This document shows positions 25,691 to 32,926 of a stretch of 64,000 bases of DNA, in pieces. The notes beneath the pieces were generated by a model. That model was not told the DNA's origin. It saw nothing but the letters and a program-made list of their open reading frames with translations, and searched no databases. This DNA is from Rhodobacter sp. CZR27. GTDB lineage: Bacteria > Pseudomonadota > Alphaproteobacteria > Rhodobacterales > Rhodobacteraceae. How positions within the stretch are numbered: the stretch's first letter is position 1; each line of letters opens with the position of its first letter. The position numbers and the translations under genes are program-made. The stretch covers positions 124,001-188,000 of the forward strand of contig NZ_CP023549.1 of NCBI RefSeq assembly GCF_002407205.1, in the 5' to 3' direction.

Positions 25691-26166
25691 TCAGCGCCTG
25701 ACATGCCAATCCGCCGCAAACGACCCGCGCAGGCGATCGGGCGCGGCCTCGATGATGTCGAAGACCGCGTTGCCGAAGGCCTGGACGAGGCGCTTGGCAT
25801 AGACCGGGCGGATGCCGCGGATCATGCCCGAGCCGAGGTAGCGCTCGATGCCCGCGAGCGAGGACGGCGCCGCGGTCTTCAGGAAGCGCGCCTTCAGCTG
25901 CAGCCCGTGGGTGCGGTCGTTGATCCAGGTCCCGGCGGCGGTGATCCACTCGCCGGCCGAGACGACGGGCGCGTGGCCCACGACGGTGACGAGGTCGCGG
26001 TGCCCGCGGGCCTTGACGCGCGGGACGCAGAAGCCGCTCTCCGGGCTGTGGAAGGTCACGCGCTCGACGAGACCGGCGAGAACCTCGCCCTCGGCGCCGG
26101 AGGGTGGCGCGGGATCGGCGGGCACGGGAAACGGTTTCGACTTGGGGAACGGTGTTGCCTTCCTAG
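25691..26166 (-). pseudogene. N-terminal fragment of a RecD-like ATP-dependent helicase
   Basis: The reading frame LAGLVERVTFHSPESGFCVP, ARGHRDLVTVVGHAPVVSAG, then GIERYLGSGMIRGIRPVYAK and FGNAVFDIIEAAPDRLR matches the N-terminal OB-like region of RecD2-type helicases found on alphaproteobacterial plasmids. The helicase domains are lost; the frame ends with unrelated residues GSFAADWHVRR. The 5' end is interrupted by the type A IS at 26167. Removing the IS with one TA joins the frame to an ATG at 31005 (MPLPCGRKATPF), which may be the original start. Confidence 0.7.
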
Positions 26167-26185
26167 GCTCCAGACTCATTGATTG

Positions 26186-26613
26186 TCAGAGCCAGAGCAG
26201 GACGATGGCTGCGAGTGCGATAGCAGAGAAGAAGGTGTCCGGGCATCGGTCGTATCGGCTAGCAACCCGTCGCCAGTCCTTGAGGCGGCCGAACATGATC
26301 TCGATGCGGTTGCGGCGCTTGTAACGCCTCTTGTCGTATTTCACCGCCTTCTTGCGCGATTTCCGGCCCGGGATGCAGACCTTCATCCCTTTGTCTTTCA
26401 ACGCTTCTCGCAGCCAGTCCGCATCGTAGCCCCTGTCTGCCAGCAACCAGTCCGCCTTCGGCAGGCTGCCCGGCAGCGCTGCCGCGCCGGTGTAGTCGCT
26501 GACCTGTCCAGCGGACATGAAGAACCCGATCGGCCGCCCCTTCGCATCGGCGACGGCGTGCAACTTGGTGTTCATGCTCCCCTTGGTGCGCCCGATCTGA
26601 CGTGCGCGCCCCC
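26186..26613 (-). pseudogene. orfB half of the interrupted type A transposase
   Basis: This half encodes SMNTKLHAVADAKGRPIGFF, PKADWLLADRGYDADWLREA and the RRNRIEIMFGRLKDW segment, almost identical to copy 1. It is cut at the slippery region by the IS1111-family element, so the matching orfA half lies 4 kb away near 30600-30923. No functional transposase can be made from it. Confidence 0.8.
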
Positions 26614-26702
26614 TTTATGGATGGCCCGCCCCTCCCGCCGCCCTCTGCAGGATGGCGGTTGATGAGCGACAACCAAGTTGTCCGACACCGTCAGGCAAGT
26701 TG

Positions 26703-26760
26703 GCCGCTGGGTTGAGCCGGAGGACGGGCGTAGCCCGTCCCGGAGGCTGAACCCAGCGGC
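26703..26760 (+). promoter_or_regulatory. Large nested palindrome in the istA leader
   Basis: The outer arms GCCGCTGGGTT and AACCCAGCGGC (11 bp) enclose inner arms GGACGGGC and GCCCGTCC around GTA. The structure lies about 90 bp before the istA start and could block external readthrough or act as a transposase-binding or regulatory RNA element. Confidence 0.5.
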
Positions 26761-26847
26761 TGGCCCTCGTTTCGGGGGAGAAGGGTGGGTGCTGGCCGCT
26801 GCGGGCCGGTAGGATCGGGATCTCTGCGTCCAAACGGAGATCCGACC

Positions 26848-28356
26848 GTGCCGGGCAAACCCGTCACCGACCAGCAATTGAGAGTCTACATGACCGACCG
26901 TCTCCAGCACAGCCAGCGTGTCGCCGCCGCCCGCGCCGGCTTCAGCGAGCGCACCGCCCGCCGCATCGATGCCGATCCGCGCCTTCCCTCGCAACGTCCG
27001 GCCCCCCGGGGCCGCACCGTGCCCGACCCGCTCGAGGCGGTGTGGGAGCCGGTGCTGCTGCCGATCCTCGCGCGTGATCCGGCCGTTCAGGCCGTGACCC
27101 TGCTGCGGCACCTTCAGATGAGCGACCCGGAGGCTTTCCCGGACGACCGCGTGCGCCGGACGCTCGAGCGGCGCGTCCGCGACTGGCGTGCCCTGAACGG
27201 CCCCGAGCGCGACGTGATCTTCCGTCAGACGCCCGAGCCCGGCCGGATGGCCCTGTCGGACTTCACCGATGCGAACGAACTCTGCGTGACGATCGCGGGG
27301 CAGCCGCTGGAGCAGCGCCTCTACCACTTCGTCCTGGCCTACAGCGGCTGGGAACATGCCGCCGTGGTGCTGGGCGGCGAGAGCTTCCCGGCGCTGGCCG
27401 AGAACCTCCAGAACGCACTCTGGACCCTTGGCGGCGTCCCGCACGAGCACCGAACCGACAGCCTGTCCGCAGCTTACCGGAACCTCGACACCGAAGCGGC
27501 GGCCGATGTCACCAGCCGCTATCAGGCGTTCTGCGCCCACTACGGCATGCTCGCCAGCCGCAACAACCCGGGCGAGGCGCACGAGAACGGATCGGTCGAG
27601 GCCCACAACAACCACCTGAAGGTCGCCCTCGACCAGGCCCTGATCCTGCGTGGCTCCCGCGACTTCGCCGATCTCGCCAGCTGGCGCCGCTTCGTCGATG
27701 AACTGGTCGCCCGACGCAACCGCCGGCGCGAGTCCGCGGTGCGCATCGAGATGGCGGCGCTCAGGCCGCTGCCGGCCCGGCGCACCACAGACTTCACCGA
27801 AGTGGTCGCGCGGGTCACGAAGACCGGGGGCTTTCTGGTCCACCAGGTCTTCTACTCGGCACCCTCGCAGCTGATCGGCAAGCGCCTGCGGGTCCATGTC
27901 TACGACGACCGGATCGAGGCCTTTCTCGGAGCGACCCCTGTCGTCACGCACCCCCGCCGTCGCGGCCGCGATGACGGCGCCCGCGTCCACTGCGTCAACT
28001 ATCGCCCTGTCATCCACGCCCTGCGCCGCAAGCCGCAGGCGCTGGCCGGTTCCGTTTACCGCGACGGCCTGTTCCCGCGATCGGAATACGCCGAGGCCTG
28101 GGTTGCGTTGTCCGCCGCCTTGCCGCGCCGCGACGCCTGCCGTCGCATGGTCGATCTGCTGTGGCTTGCCCATGCGGAGGGCTGCGAGGCTGAACTGGCC
28201 GCGCTGATTGCCCACACCCTCGGTCATGGCGAATTGCCCGAAGCCCATGCGCTAAGGAGCAAGCTGGAGCCGCGTCGGCGCGAGCTGCCCGACGACACGC
28301 CCGTCAACCTCACCGATCTGGCCCGCTTCGACGAGCTGCTGGAGGCGCGCGCATGA
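26848..28356 (+). CDS. istA: IS21 transposase IstA
   Basis: DDE transposase of 502 aa that catalyses IS21 cointegrate formation. The N-terminal HTH includes HSQRVAAARAGFSERTARRI, and the catalytic core has QTPEPGRMALSDFTDANEL, then YNR-like TDSLSAAYRNL and the glutamate region NNPGEAHENGSVEAHNNHLK. The start is taken as GTG 26848 (MPGKPVTDQQLRVYM), matching the aligned start of the second copy. The stop overlaps istB by four bases (ATGA), the normal coupling in this family. It appears intact. Confidence 0.92.
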   Translation: MPGKPVTDQQLRVYMTDRLQHSQRVAAARAGFSERTARRIDADPRLPSQRPAPRGRTVPDPLEAVWEPVLLPILARDPAVQAVTLLRHLQMSDPEAFPDDRVRRTLERRVRDWRALNGPERDVIFRQTPEPGRMALSDFTDANELCVTIAGQPLEQRLYHFVLAYSGWEHAAVVLGGESFPALAENLQNALWTLGGVPHEHRTDSLSAAYRNLDTEAAADVTSRYQAFCAHYGMLASRNNPGEAHENGSVEAHNNHLKVALDQALILRGSRDFADLASWRRFVDELVARRNRRRESAVRIEMAALRPLPARRTTDFTEVVARVTKTGGFLVHQVFYSAPSQLIGKRLRVHVYDDRIEAFLGATPVVTHPRRRGRDDGARVHCVNYRPVIHALRRKPQALAGSVYRDGLFPRSEYAEAWVALSAALPRRDACRRMVDLLWLAHAEGCEAELAALIAHTLGHGELPEAHALRSKLEPRRRELPDDTPVNLTDLARFDELLEARA

Positions 28357-29216
28357 CCGCCGCTGCCCCGCACCCCGTCGATGTGCATGCGTTGCCCGCC
28401 ATGCTCACGGCTCTGCGCCTGCCCAGCATCCAGCGCCACTGGCCGATGCTCGCCGAGCGTGCCGACGCCGAGGGCTGGCCCGCCTCGCGCTTCCTCGCAG
28501 CCCTGGCCGAGGTCGAGCTCGCCGATCGCGATGCCCGCCGCATCCAGCGCCATCTGCAGCAGTCCGAACTTCCCGGCGGCAAGACGCTGGCAACGCTTGA
28601 CTTCAAGGCGCTGTCCGGCGTGACCCGGGCCCGCATCGAGGCGTTGGCCGCCGGGGATTGGGTTGAGACCGGCGCCAATCTCATCGCCATCGGCAACTCG
28701 GGCGCCGGCAAGAGCCACGTTCTCTGTGCCATCGGCCATGCCCTCGTCGAGGCCGGCAAGCGCGTCCTCTACACCCCCACCACCGACATCGTGCAGAGGC
28801 TGCAGGCCGCGCGCCGCGACCTCGTCCTTGAGGCCGCCCTCGCGAAGCTCGACAAATTCGACCTGATTATCCTCGACGACATCACCTACGCCCAGAAGGA
28901 CCAGGCCGAGAGCTCGGTGCTCTTCGAGCTCATCGCCCGGCGCTACGAGACCAGAAGCCTCGCCATCGCCGCCAACCAGCCCTTCAGCGCCTGGAACCGC
29001 GTCTTCCCCGATCAGGCCATGACCGTCGCCGCCATCGACCGGCTGGTTCACCACGCGACCATCCTCGAGATGAACGGCGAGAGCTTCCGCCGACGCGCCG
29101 CCGCACGACGCCGATCCACGGAGCCTGTCGCTGCGCCGACAACCTCCAGCGACAACATCGGCGTCGAAGCCACCGACAACATCAACGACAAGCAGAGGGA
29201 GATCAGCGCCGACTAA
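28353..29216 (+). CDS. istB: IS21 helper ATPase IstB
   Basis: AAA+ helper ATPase of 287 aa, which stimulates IstA and selects target DNA. Walker A is AIGNSGAGKSHVLCAIGHAL at about residue 110, Walker B is FDLIILDDITYAQKDQ, and the conserved MTVAAIDRLVHHATILEMNG segment lies near the C-terminus. The last 45 residues are low-complexity and probably disordered. The gene overlaps istA and ends 72 bp before the right terminus. Intact. Confidence 0.93.
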   Translation: MTAAAPHPVDVHALPAMLTALRLPSIQRHWPMLAERADAEGWPASRFLAALAEVELADRDARRIQRHLQQSELPGGKTLATLDFKALSGVTRARIEALAAGDWVETGANLIAIGNSGAGKSHVLCAIGHALVEAGKRVLYTPTTDIVQRLQAARRDLVLEAALAKLDKFDLIILDDITYAQKDQAESSVLFELIARRYETRSLAIAANQPFSAWNRVFPDQAMTVAAIDRLVHHATILEMNGESFRRRAAARRRSTEPVAAPTTSSDNIGVEATDNINDKQREISAD

Positions 29217-29318
29217 CACCAACGACCGCAGCGGTCAAAACCGGCCATCCTGGTTGTCGGTCACGGCCAAGGAGGTTGACGCTCTACAGGCGGTGTTGAA
29301 TGAAGGAAGGAGTGAGCC

Positions 29319-30348
29319 ATGAGCATTGTGATCCTGGGGATCGATCTGGGCAAGAACAGCTGCAGCGTGGTTGGACTGGATGCCAACGGCAAGGTCGTCG
29401 TGAGACGGCGGATGCGCCGTGATGGGGTGATCACCTTCGCCTCACGGTTGACACCTTGCATTATGGCGATGGAAGCGTGCTGCGGGGCGCACCACATGGG
29501 TCGTGCGCTGGCCGCGCTGGGGCACGAGATCCGGTTGATGTCGCCGGAATATGTTCGCCCCTACGTCAAGGCACAGAAGAACGATGACCGGGACGCCGAG
29601 GCGATTGCGGAAGCGGCCACCCGTCCGACCATGCGCTTTGTCGAACTCAAGAGCGAGAAGCAGCTTGACGTTCAGACGCTGCACCGGGTGCGCGATCGTC
29701 TGGTCGGGGAGCGAACCTCCCTGACCAACCAGATCCGCAGCCTGCTGCTGGAGCGCGGGCACGTCGTGGCGCAGGGTCACGGGCGGTTGCGGCTCTTGCT
29801 GCGCGATCTTCTGGATGATGGCGCCGACGCCCTGAGCCCACGCATGGCGTTCCTGCTTGGAGACATGCGCGCGCGTCGGGAAGAACTGGGACCGTCGCAT
29901 CGCCGCCTTCGACGCCGAGTTTGTAGCCATGGTCCGAAGTGATGACAGGGCACGACGGCTGACGAGCATTCCGGGCATTGGAGTGCTCAATGCGACCGCG
30001 CTGGCGGCCGCGGTTGGCAACGCTGCCACCTTCGGCAAGGGCCGAGATCTAGCGGCCTGGCTGGGTCTCGTGCCTCGTCAGGCCACGACCGGCGGCAGGC
30101 CAAGGCTCCTCGGGATCACGAAGCGGGGCAGTCGCTATCTCCGCAAGATGCTGATCCAGGGCGCGCGTTCCGCCATGCCGACACTGGCGAGGACAAACAC
30201 CGCCGTGGGTGTCTGGTTGCGCGGGCTGCTGTCACGTTCTCATCCCAATGTCGCCGTCGTCGCGCTTGCGGCCAAGATGGCCCGAACTGTCTGGGCGCTC
30301 CTGCGCCACGAACGGATCTACGACCCTGTGCCGTTGGCGGCGGGCTGA
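29319..30348 (+). pseudogene. IS1111-type transposase, one-base frameshift (copy 1)
   Basis: IS110-family DEDD/serine transposase. The N-terminal RuvC-like domain (ILGIDLGKNSCSVVGLD, AMEACCGAHHMGRALAALGH, QKNDDRDAEAIAEAA) reads from 29319 to about 29890. The C-terminal Tnp20 domain (LTSIPGIGVLNATALAAAVG, WLGLVPRQATTGGRPRLLGI, KMLIQGARSAM with the catalytic serine) is in another frame to 30348. One extra G (CTGGGACC for CTGGACC) near 29890 causes the shift. The second copy at 50965 has the same extra base, so it predates the duplication. Programmed frameshifting is not known for this family. Confidence 0.85.
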
Positions 30349-30580
30349 CGAAACACGCGTCCGAGTCCTCGGACGGACACGACAAGCTGCGAGTGGTGAG
30401 AGGAAGATGGCCTGACAGTTGAACGGCGTCTCGAAAGCCTCCGGTCAAAAATGGTCTCCGAGACCGGCCCCTTTATGAGGATCGGGACGCGCGGATCTCC
30501 ATCTTGGCAGCGGCTCTGGCGCCGACATGCCGTACGTTTGTGCAGACTGATCACGCTGTCACCCAATCGGCGCTTGCACC
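30349..30580 (+). ncRNA. Candidate bridge/seekRNA region of the IS1111-type element, copy 1
   Basis: Non-coding DNA between the transposase stop and the right subterminal repeat, where IS1111-group elements are known to encode their guide RNA. Two stretches equal the element's own flanks: CCCCTTTATG at 30468-30477 matches 26610-26619 at the left junction, and TTGGCAGCGGC at 30504-30514 matches 30596-30606 at the right junction. Short hairpins such as GGTCT/AGACC near 30453 lie in the same region. The RNA boundaries and fold are not determined here. Confidence 0.6.
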
Positions 30581-30595
30581 GGGGCGGGCCATACG

Positions 30596-30923
30596 TTGGC
30601 AGCGGCAGGCTGGAGGCCGTGCGATGCGCCTTCAGGCAGGTCGCGTCGATCATGATCGTCTTGTGCTCGGCTCTCTCGGCCGCCAGGCCCATCATGATCC
30701 GGGCGAAGACTCCGTTCTCGCTCCAACGCTTCCAGCGATTGTAGAGGGTCTTCGCCGGCCCATACTCCCTGGGCGCGTCGCACCACCGCAAGCCATTGCG
30801 ATTGATGAAGATCATGCCGCTCAACACACGCCGGTCGTCGACACGGGGCTTGCCATGGCTCCTGGGAAGGAACGGCTTCAGGCGCTCCATTTGCGCCTCG
30901 GACAGCCAGTAGAGGTTGCTCAT
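30596..30923 (-). pseudogene. orfA half of the interrupted type A transposase
   Basis: This half begins MSNLYWLSEAQMERLKPFLP at 30923 and continues through HGKPRVDDRRVLSGMIFINR and HKTIMIDATCLKAHRTASSL. It is then broken by the IS1111-family element at the slippery region. Unlike the orfA of copy 1 its own frame is intact up to the break. The ribosome-binding site AGGAGACC lies upstream. Confidence 0.8.
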
Positions 30924-30992
30924 CGGTCAGGTCTCCTTGCGAGGCCTGAATCACGCGATCCGCCCAAAATCAATGGGTCTGGAGCCTACCGC

Positions 30993-31394
30993 AGGGCAGC
31001 GGCATTCGTTGCCGGTACGGCGCATCAAATTCTGGCACAGGACCTCGCGCAGACAGACGCTGCCGGCTCAGTCGCCATGATGGATCGCGATCGCATCCAT
31101 CCGGCGATCGCGGCGGCGGTGCTATTCTTGGTCGCCGAGCAATATGCGGACGCCCACGAAGCCGCGCGGTTCATCAGACCGGAAGTTGTAGAGCAGGACT
31201 ATGTCTGCACTATCCTGGCCGAGGACATCCGCGATCTGGCGCGCGGCAATTTCCAGAGCATACTTGACCGCGCGCAGCGCCGCCTGGCGGCGATTTTCGC
31301 CGGCGGACCGCTTGAACATCGGGGAATGACGGCGCTCTTCGAGAGCCTCGTCGTCGGTGTCGATTTGTTTGCAACGGAAGTTCTGGCGCAAGAG
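30993..31394 (+). pseudogene. Unrecognised gene fragment between two IS elements
   Basis: An open, amphipathic-helical frame of about 130 residues (AAFVAGTAHQILAQDLAQTD, HPAIAAAVLFLVAEQYADAH, LARGNFQSILDRAQRRLAAI, ALFESLVVGVDLFATEVLAQ). The quality of the sequence suggests a real protein, possibly part of a plasmid helicase, but I cannot name it with confidence. Its left end abuts the type A IS at 30986 and its right end is cut by the type B IS at 31395, so both termini are missing. Confidence 0.4.
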
Positions 31395-32446
31395 GGCATT
31401 GTTGCAGAACTCTGGCCCCGAAGGATTCACAACGCGAAACCATGCGGTTAGACGGGCGGCATGAGCAAGCCCCAGCCCGCCCGCTACCGCACGACGAACT
31501 GGTCCGCCTACAACGATGCGCTTCGGAAGCGCGGGTCGTTGCTGATCTGGCTGGACAAGGGGATGGCCTGGCACGCTCCGCGTGAGGGCCGCCCGGGCCG
31601 CCCGCCGGTGTTCTCGGATGCGGCGATCCAGTTCTGCCTGTCGATCAAGGTGCTGTTCAAGCTGCCGCTCAGGCAGACCGCCGGGATGGTCGCCAGCCTC
31701 CTGCGGCTGGCCGGGCCGGACTGGTCTGTTCCGGACTATTCCACGTTGTGCCGCAGGCAGAAGACCCTGCAGGTGCAGATCCCCTATCGCCGTGCCGACG
31801 GGCCGTCGAACCTGCTGGTGGACAGCACCGGCATCAAGTTTCTCGGCGACGGCGAATGGCAGGCCCGCAAGCACGGGGTGCAGGGCGTCGCCAATGGCGC
31901 AAGGTGCATCTCACGATGGACACCGAGACGTCCGACATACGCGCCGTCGAGTTCACTCCCAGCCGGGAAGGCGACAGCCCCGTCCTGCCGGACCTGCTGG
32001 ATCAGATCCCCGAAGACGAAGACATCAGCGCCGTGACCGCGGACGGCGCCTACGACACGCGGCGCTGCCACAGCGCCATCATCGCACGGGGCGCCACCGC
32101 GATCATCCCGATCCGCAAGAACGGTCGACCGTGGAAGGAGGACTGCCCGGCCGCCCGGGCCCGCAACGAAACGCTGCGCGCTACGCGTCACTACGGCCGG
32201 GCGTTCTGGAAACGACGGACTGGATACCACGCCCGCAGCCGCGCCGAAGCCAGGATGCGCTGCCTCAAGTCCTTCGGCGAGCGCATCGCCGCGAGAGACC
32301 CCGACCGCCAGTCCGCCGAAATCCACATCGGCGTCGCCCTCATGAACCGCTTCACCGCCCTCGGCACAGCCGAGATCGTCCGCGTCGCCTGAACCTTGAG
32401 GGGAAAGGCGTAGTCGAGCCTCAGGCCGCCTTTCTGCAACAACGCC
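31395..32446 (+). mobile_element. IS5-family element type B without hairpin inserts
   Basis: A 1052-bp element with ends GGCATTGTTGCAGAA and (reverse strand) GGCGTTGTTGCAGAA. It is the only one of five type B copies that lacks the four inserts and therefore serves as the empty-site reference for them. No clear target duplication is seen. Confidence 0.85.
31461..32392 (+). pseudogene. Type B IS5 transposase, single frameshift
   Basis: DDE transposase that would be about 310 aa. The first frame has YRTTNWSAYNDALRKRGSLL, FSDAAIQFCLSIKVLFKLPL and LVDSTGIKFLGDGEWQARKH. One base is missing near 31890 (CAGGGCGTCGCC for CAGGGCCGTCGCC). The rest follows in a second frame: QWRKVHLTMDTETSDIRAVE, DGAYDTRRCHSAIIARGATA, HYGRAFWKRRTGYHARSRAE and RCLKSFGERIAARDPDRQSA. 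The catalytic residues are present. Repairing one base would restore the gene, so this lineage was recently functional. Confidence 0.85.
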
Positions 32447-32926
32447 CATCCGGGAGAACCACTTTCTAAGGGGCAGACCACCGGACGGTCGCTTCGGCCA
32501 TCCGGGTTCACTCAGACTGTTGAACATCGCTCCGGCTCGGTCCGGTCAGACTCGTGCCTGCGGCACCTTCCTCGCACCATGCGACGTCGCGGCCGACCCT
32601 TCCTTCATCCTTGGAGAGATACTCCGGTCGGATCGCCTCTGCCCCGTTCCGAGTCGCGCCACGGTGCTATTGCATGCGCAATTTAGGCGGATTGTTGCCG
32701 CCAAGGCACATGGGCGGGTGGCGCATGTTGTCTGATGCCGCCATTCTACTGCCCTAACTCAAAAGGATAAACCACGCCGGAGACCGTGCAACCTTGGCGC
32801 GACCAGTGGTGACGAATACAACCCCAGATAAACTTTTGCTTAAAATCCAGGCGCGATCATCGGAGAGGCATGCGCCTTGCAAAGCCAAGTCTGATTTAGG
32901 CAACGACAACGGAGATACCACCCGCC
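32447..32926. other. 480-bp intergenic interval upstream of the exoprotein gene
   Basis: No recognisable gene. Short open frames here have no domain or good start site. The last 130 bp are clearly more AT-rich (for example AGATAAACTTTTGCTTAAAA) than the surroundings, which fits a promoter region for the gene at 32927 and suggests different origin. Confidence 0.4.

Larger units (their letters stand above)
26660..29288 (+). mobile_element. IS21-family element, copy 1 (intact)
   Basis: A 2629-bp element with ends TGATGAGCGACAACC and (reverse strand) TGTAGAGCGTCAACC. It is flanked by a perfect 6-bp target duplication GGCGGT (26654-26659 and 29289-29294). The empty site is seen intact near 50936 in the second IS1111 copy. 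Both istA and istB are open. Confidence 0.92.
26614..30595 (+). mobile_element. IS110-family (IS1111-type) element, copy 1, split by IS21
   Basis: Subterminal inverted repeats ATGGCCCGCCCC (26621-26632) and GGGGCGGGCCAT (30581-30592) are perfect 12-mers a few bases inside the element, the hallmark of the IS1111 subgroup. The element is inserted at the AAAAAAG slippery site of a type A IS. Without the IS21 insertion it is about 1.35 kb and holds one transposase gene plus about 230 bp of 3' non-coding DNA. Confidence 0.8.
26167..30986 (-). mobile_element. Type A IS5-family element interrupted by IS1111 and IS21 elements
   Basis: A minus-strand type A element whose two halves (26167-26613 and 30596-30986) are separated by an IS110/IS1111-family element, itself split by an IS21-family element. 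Both outer ends carry GGCTCCAGAC-type repeats and TA duplications (26164-26165 and 30987-30988). The order of insertion is therefore type A, then IS1111, then IS21. Confidence 0.85.

Noticed and set aside
29860..29900. Programmed frameshift joining the two IS1111-type transposase frames
   Set aside because: There is no slippery heptamer at the junction; an extra G in a GGG run explains it, and IS110-family transposases are normally a single frame.
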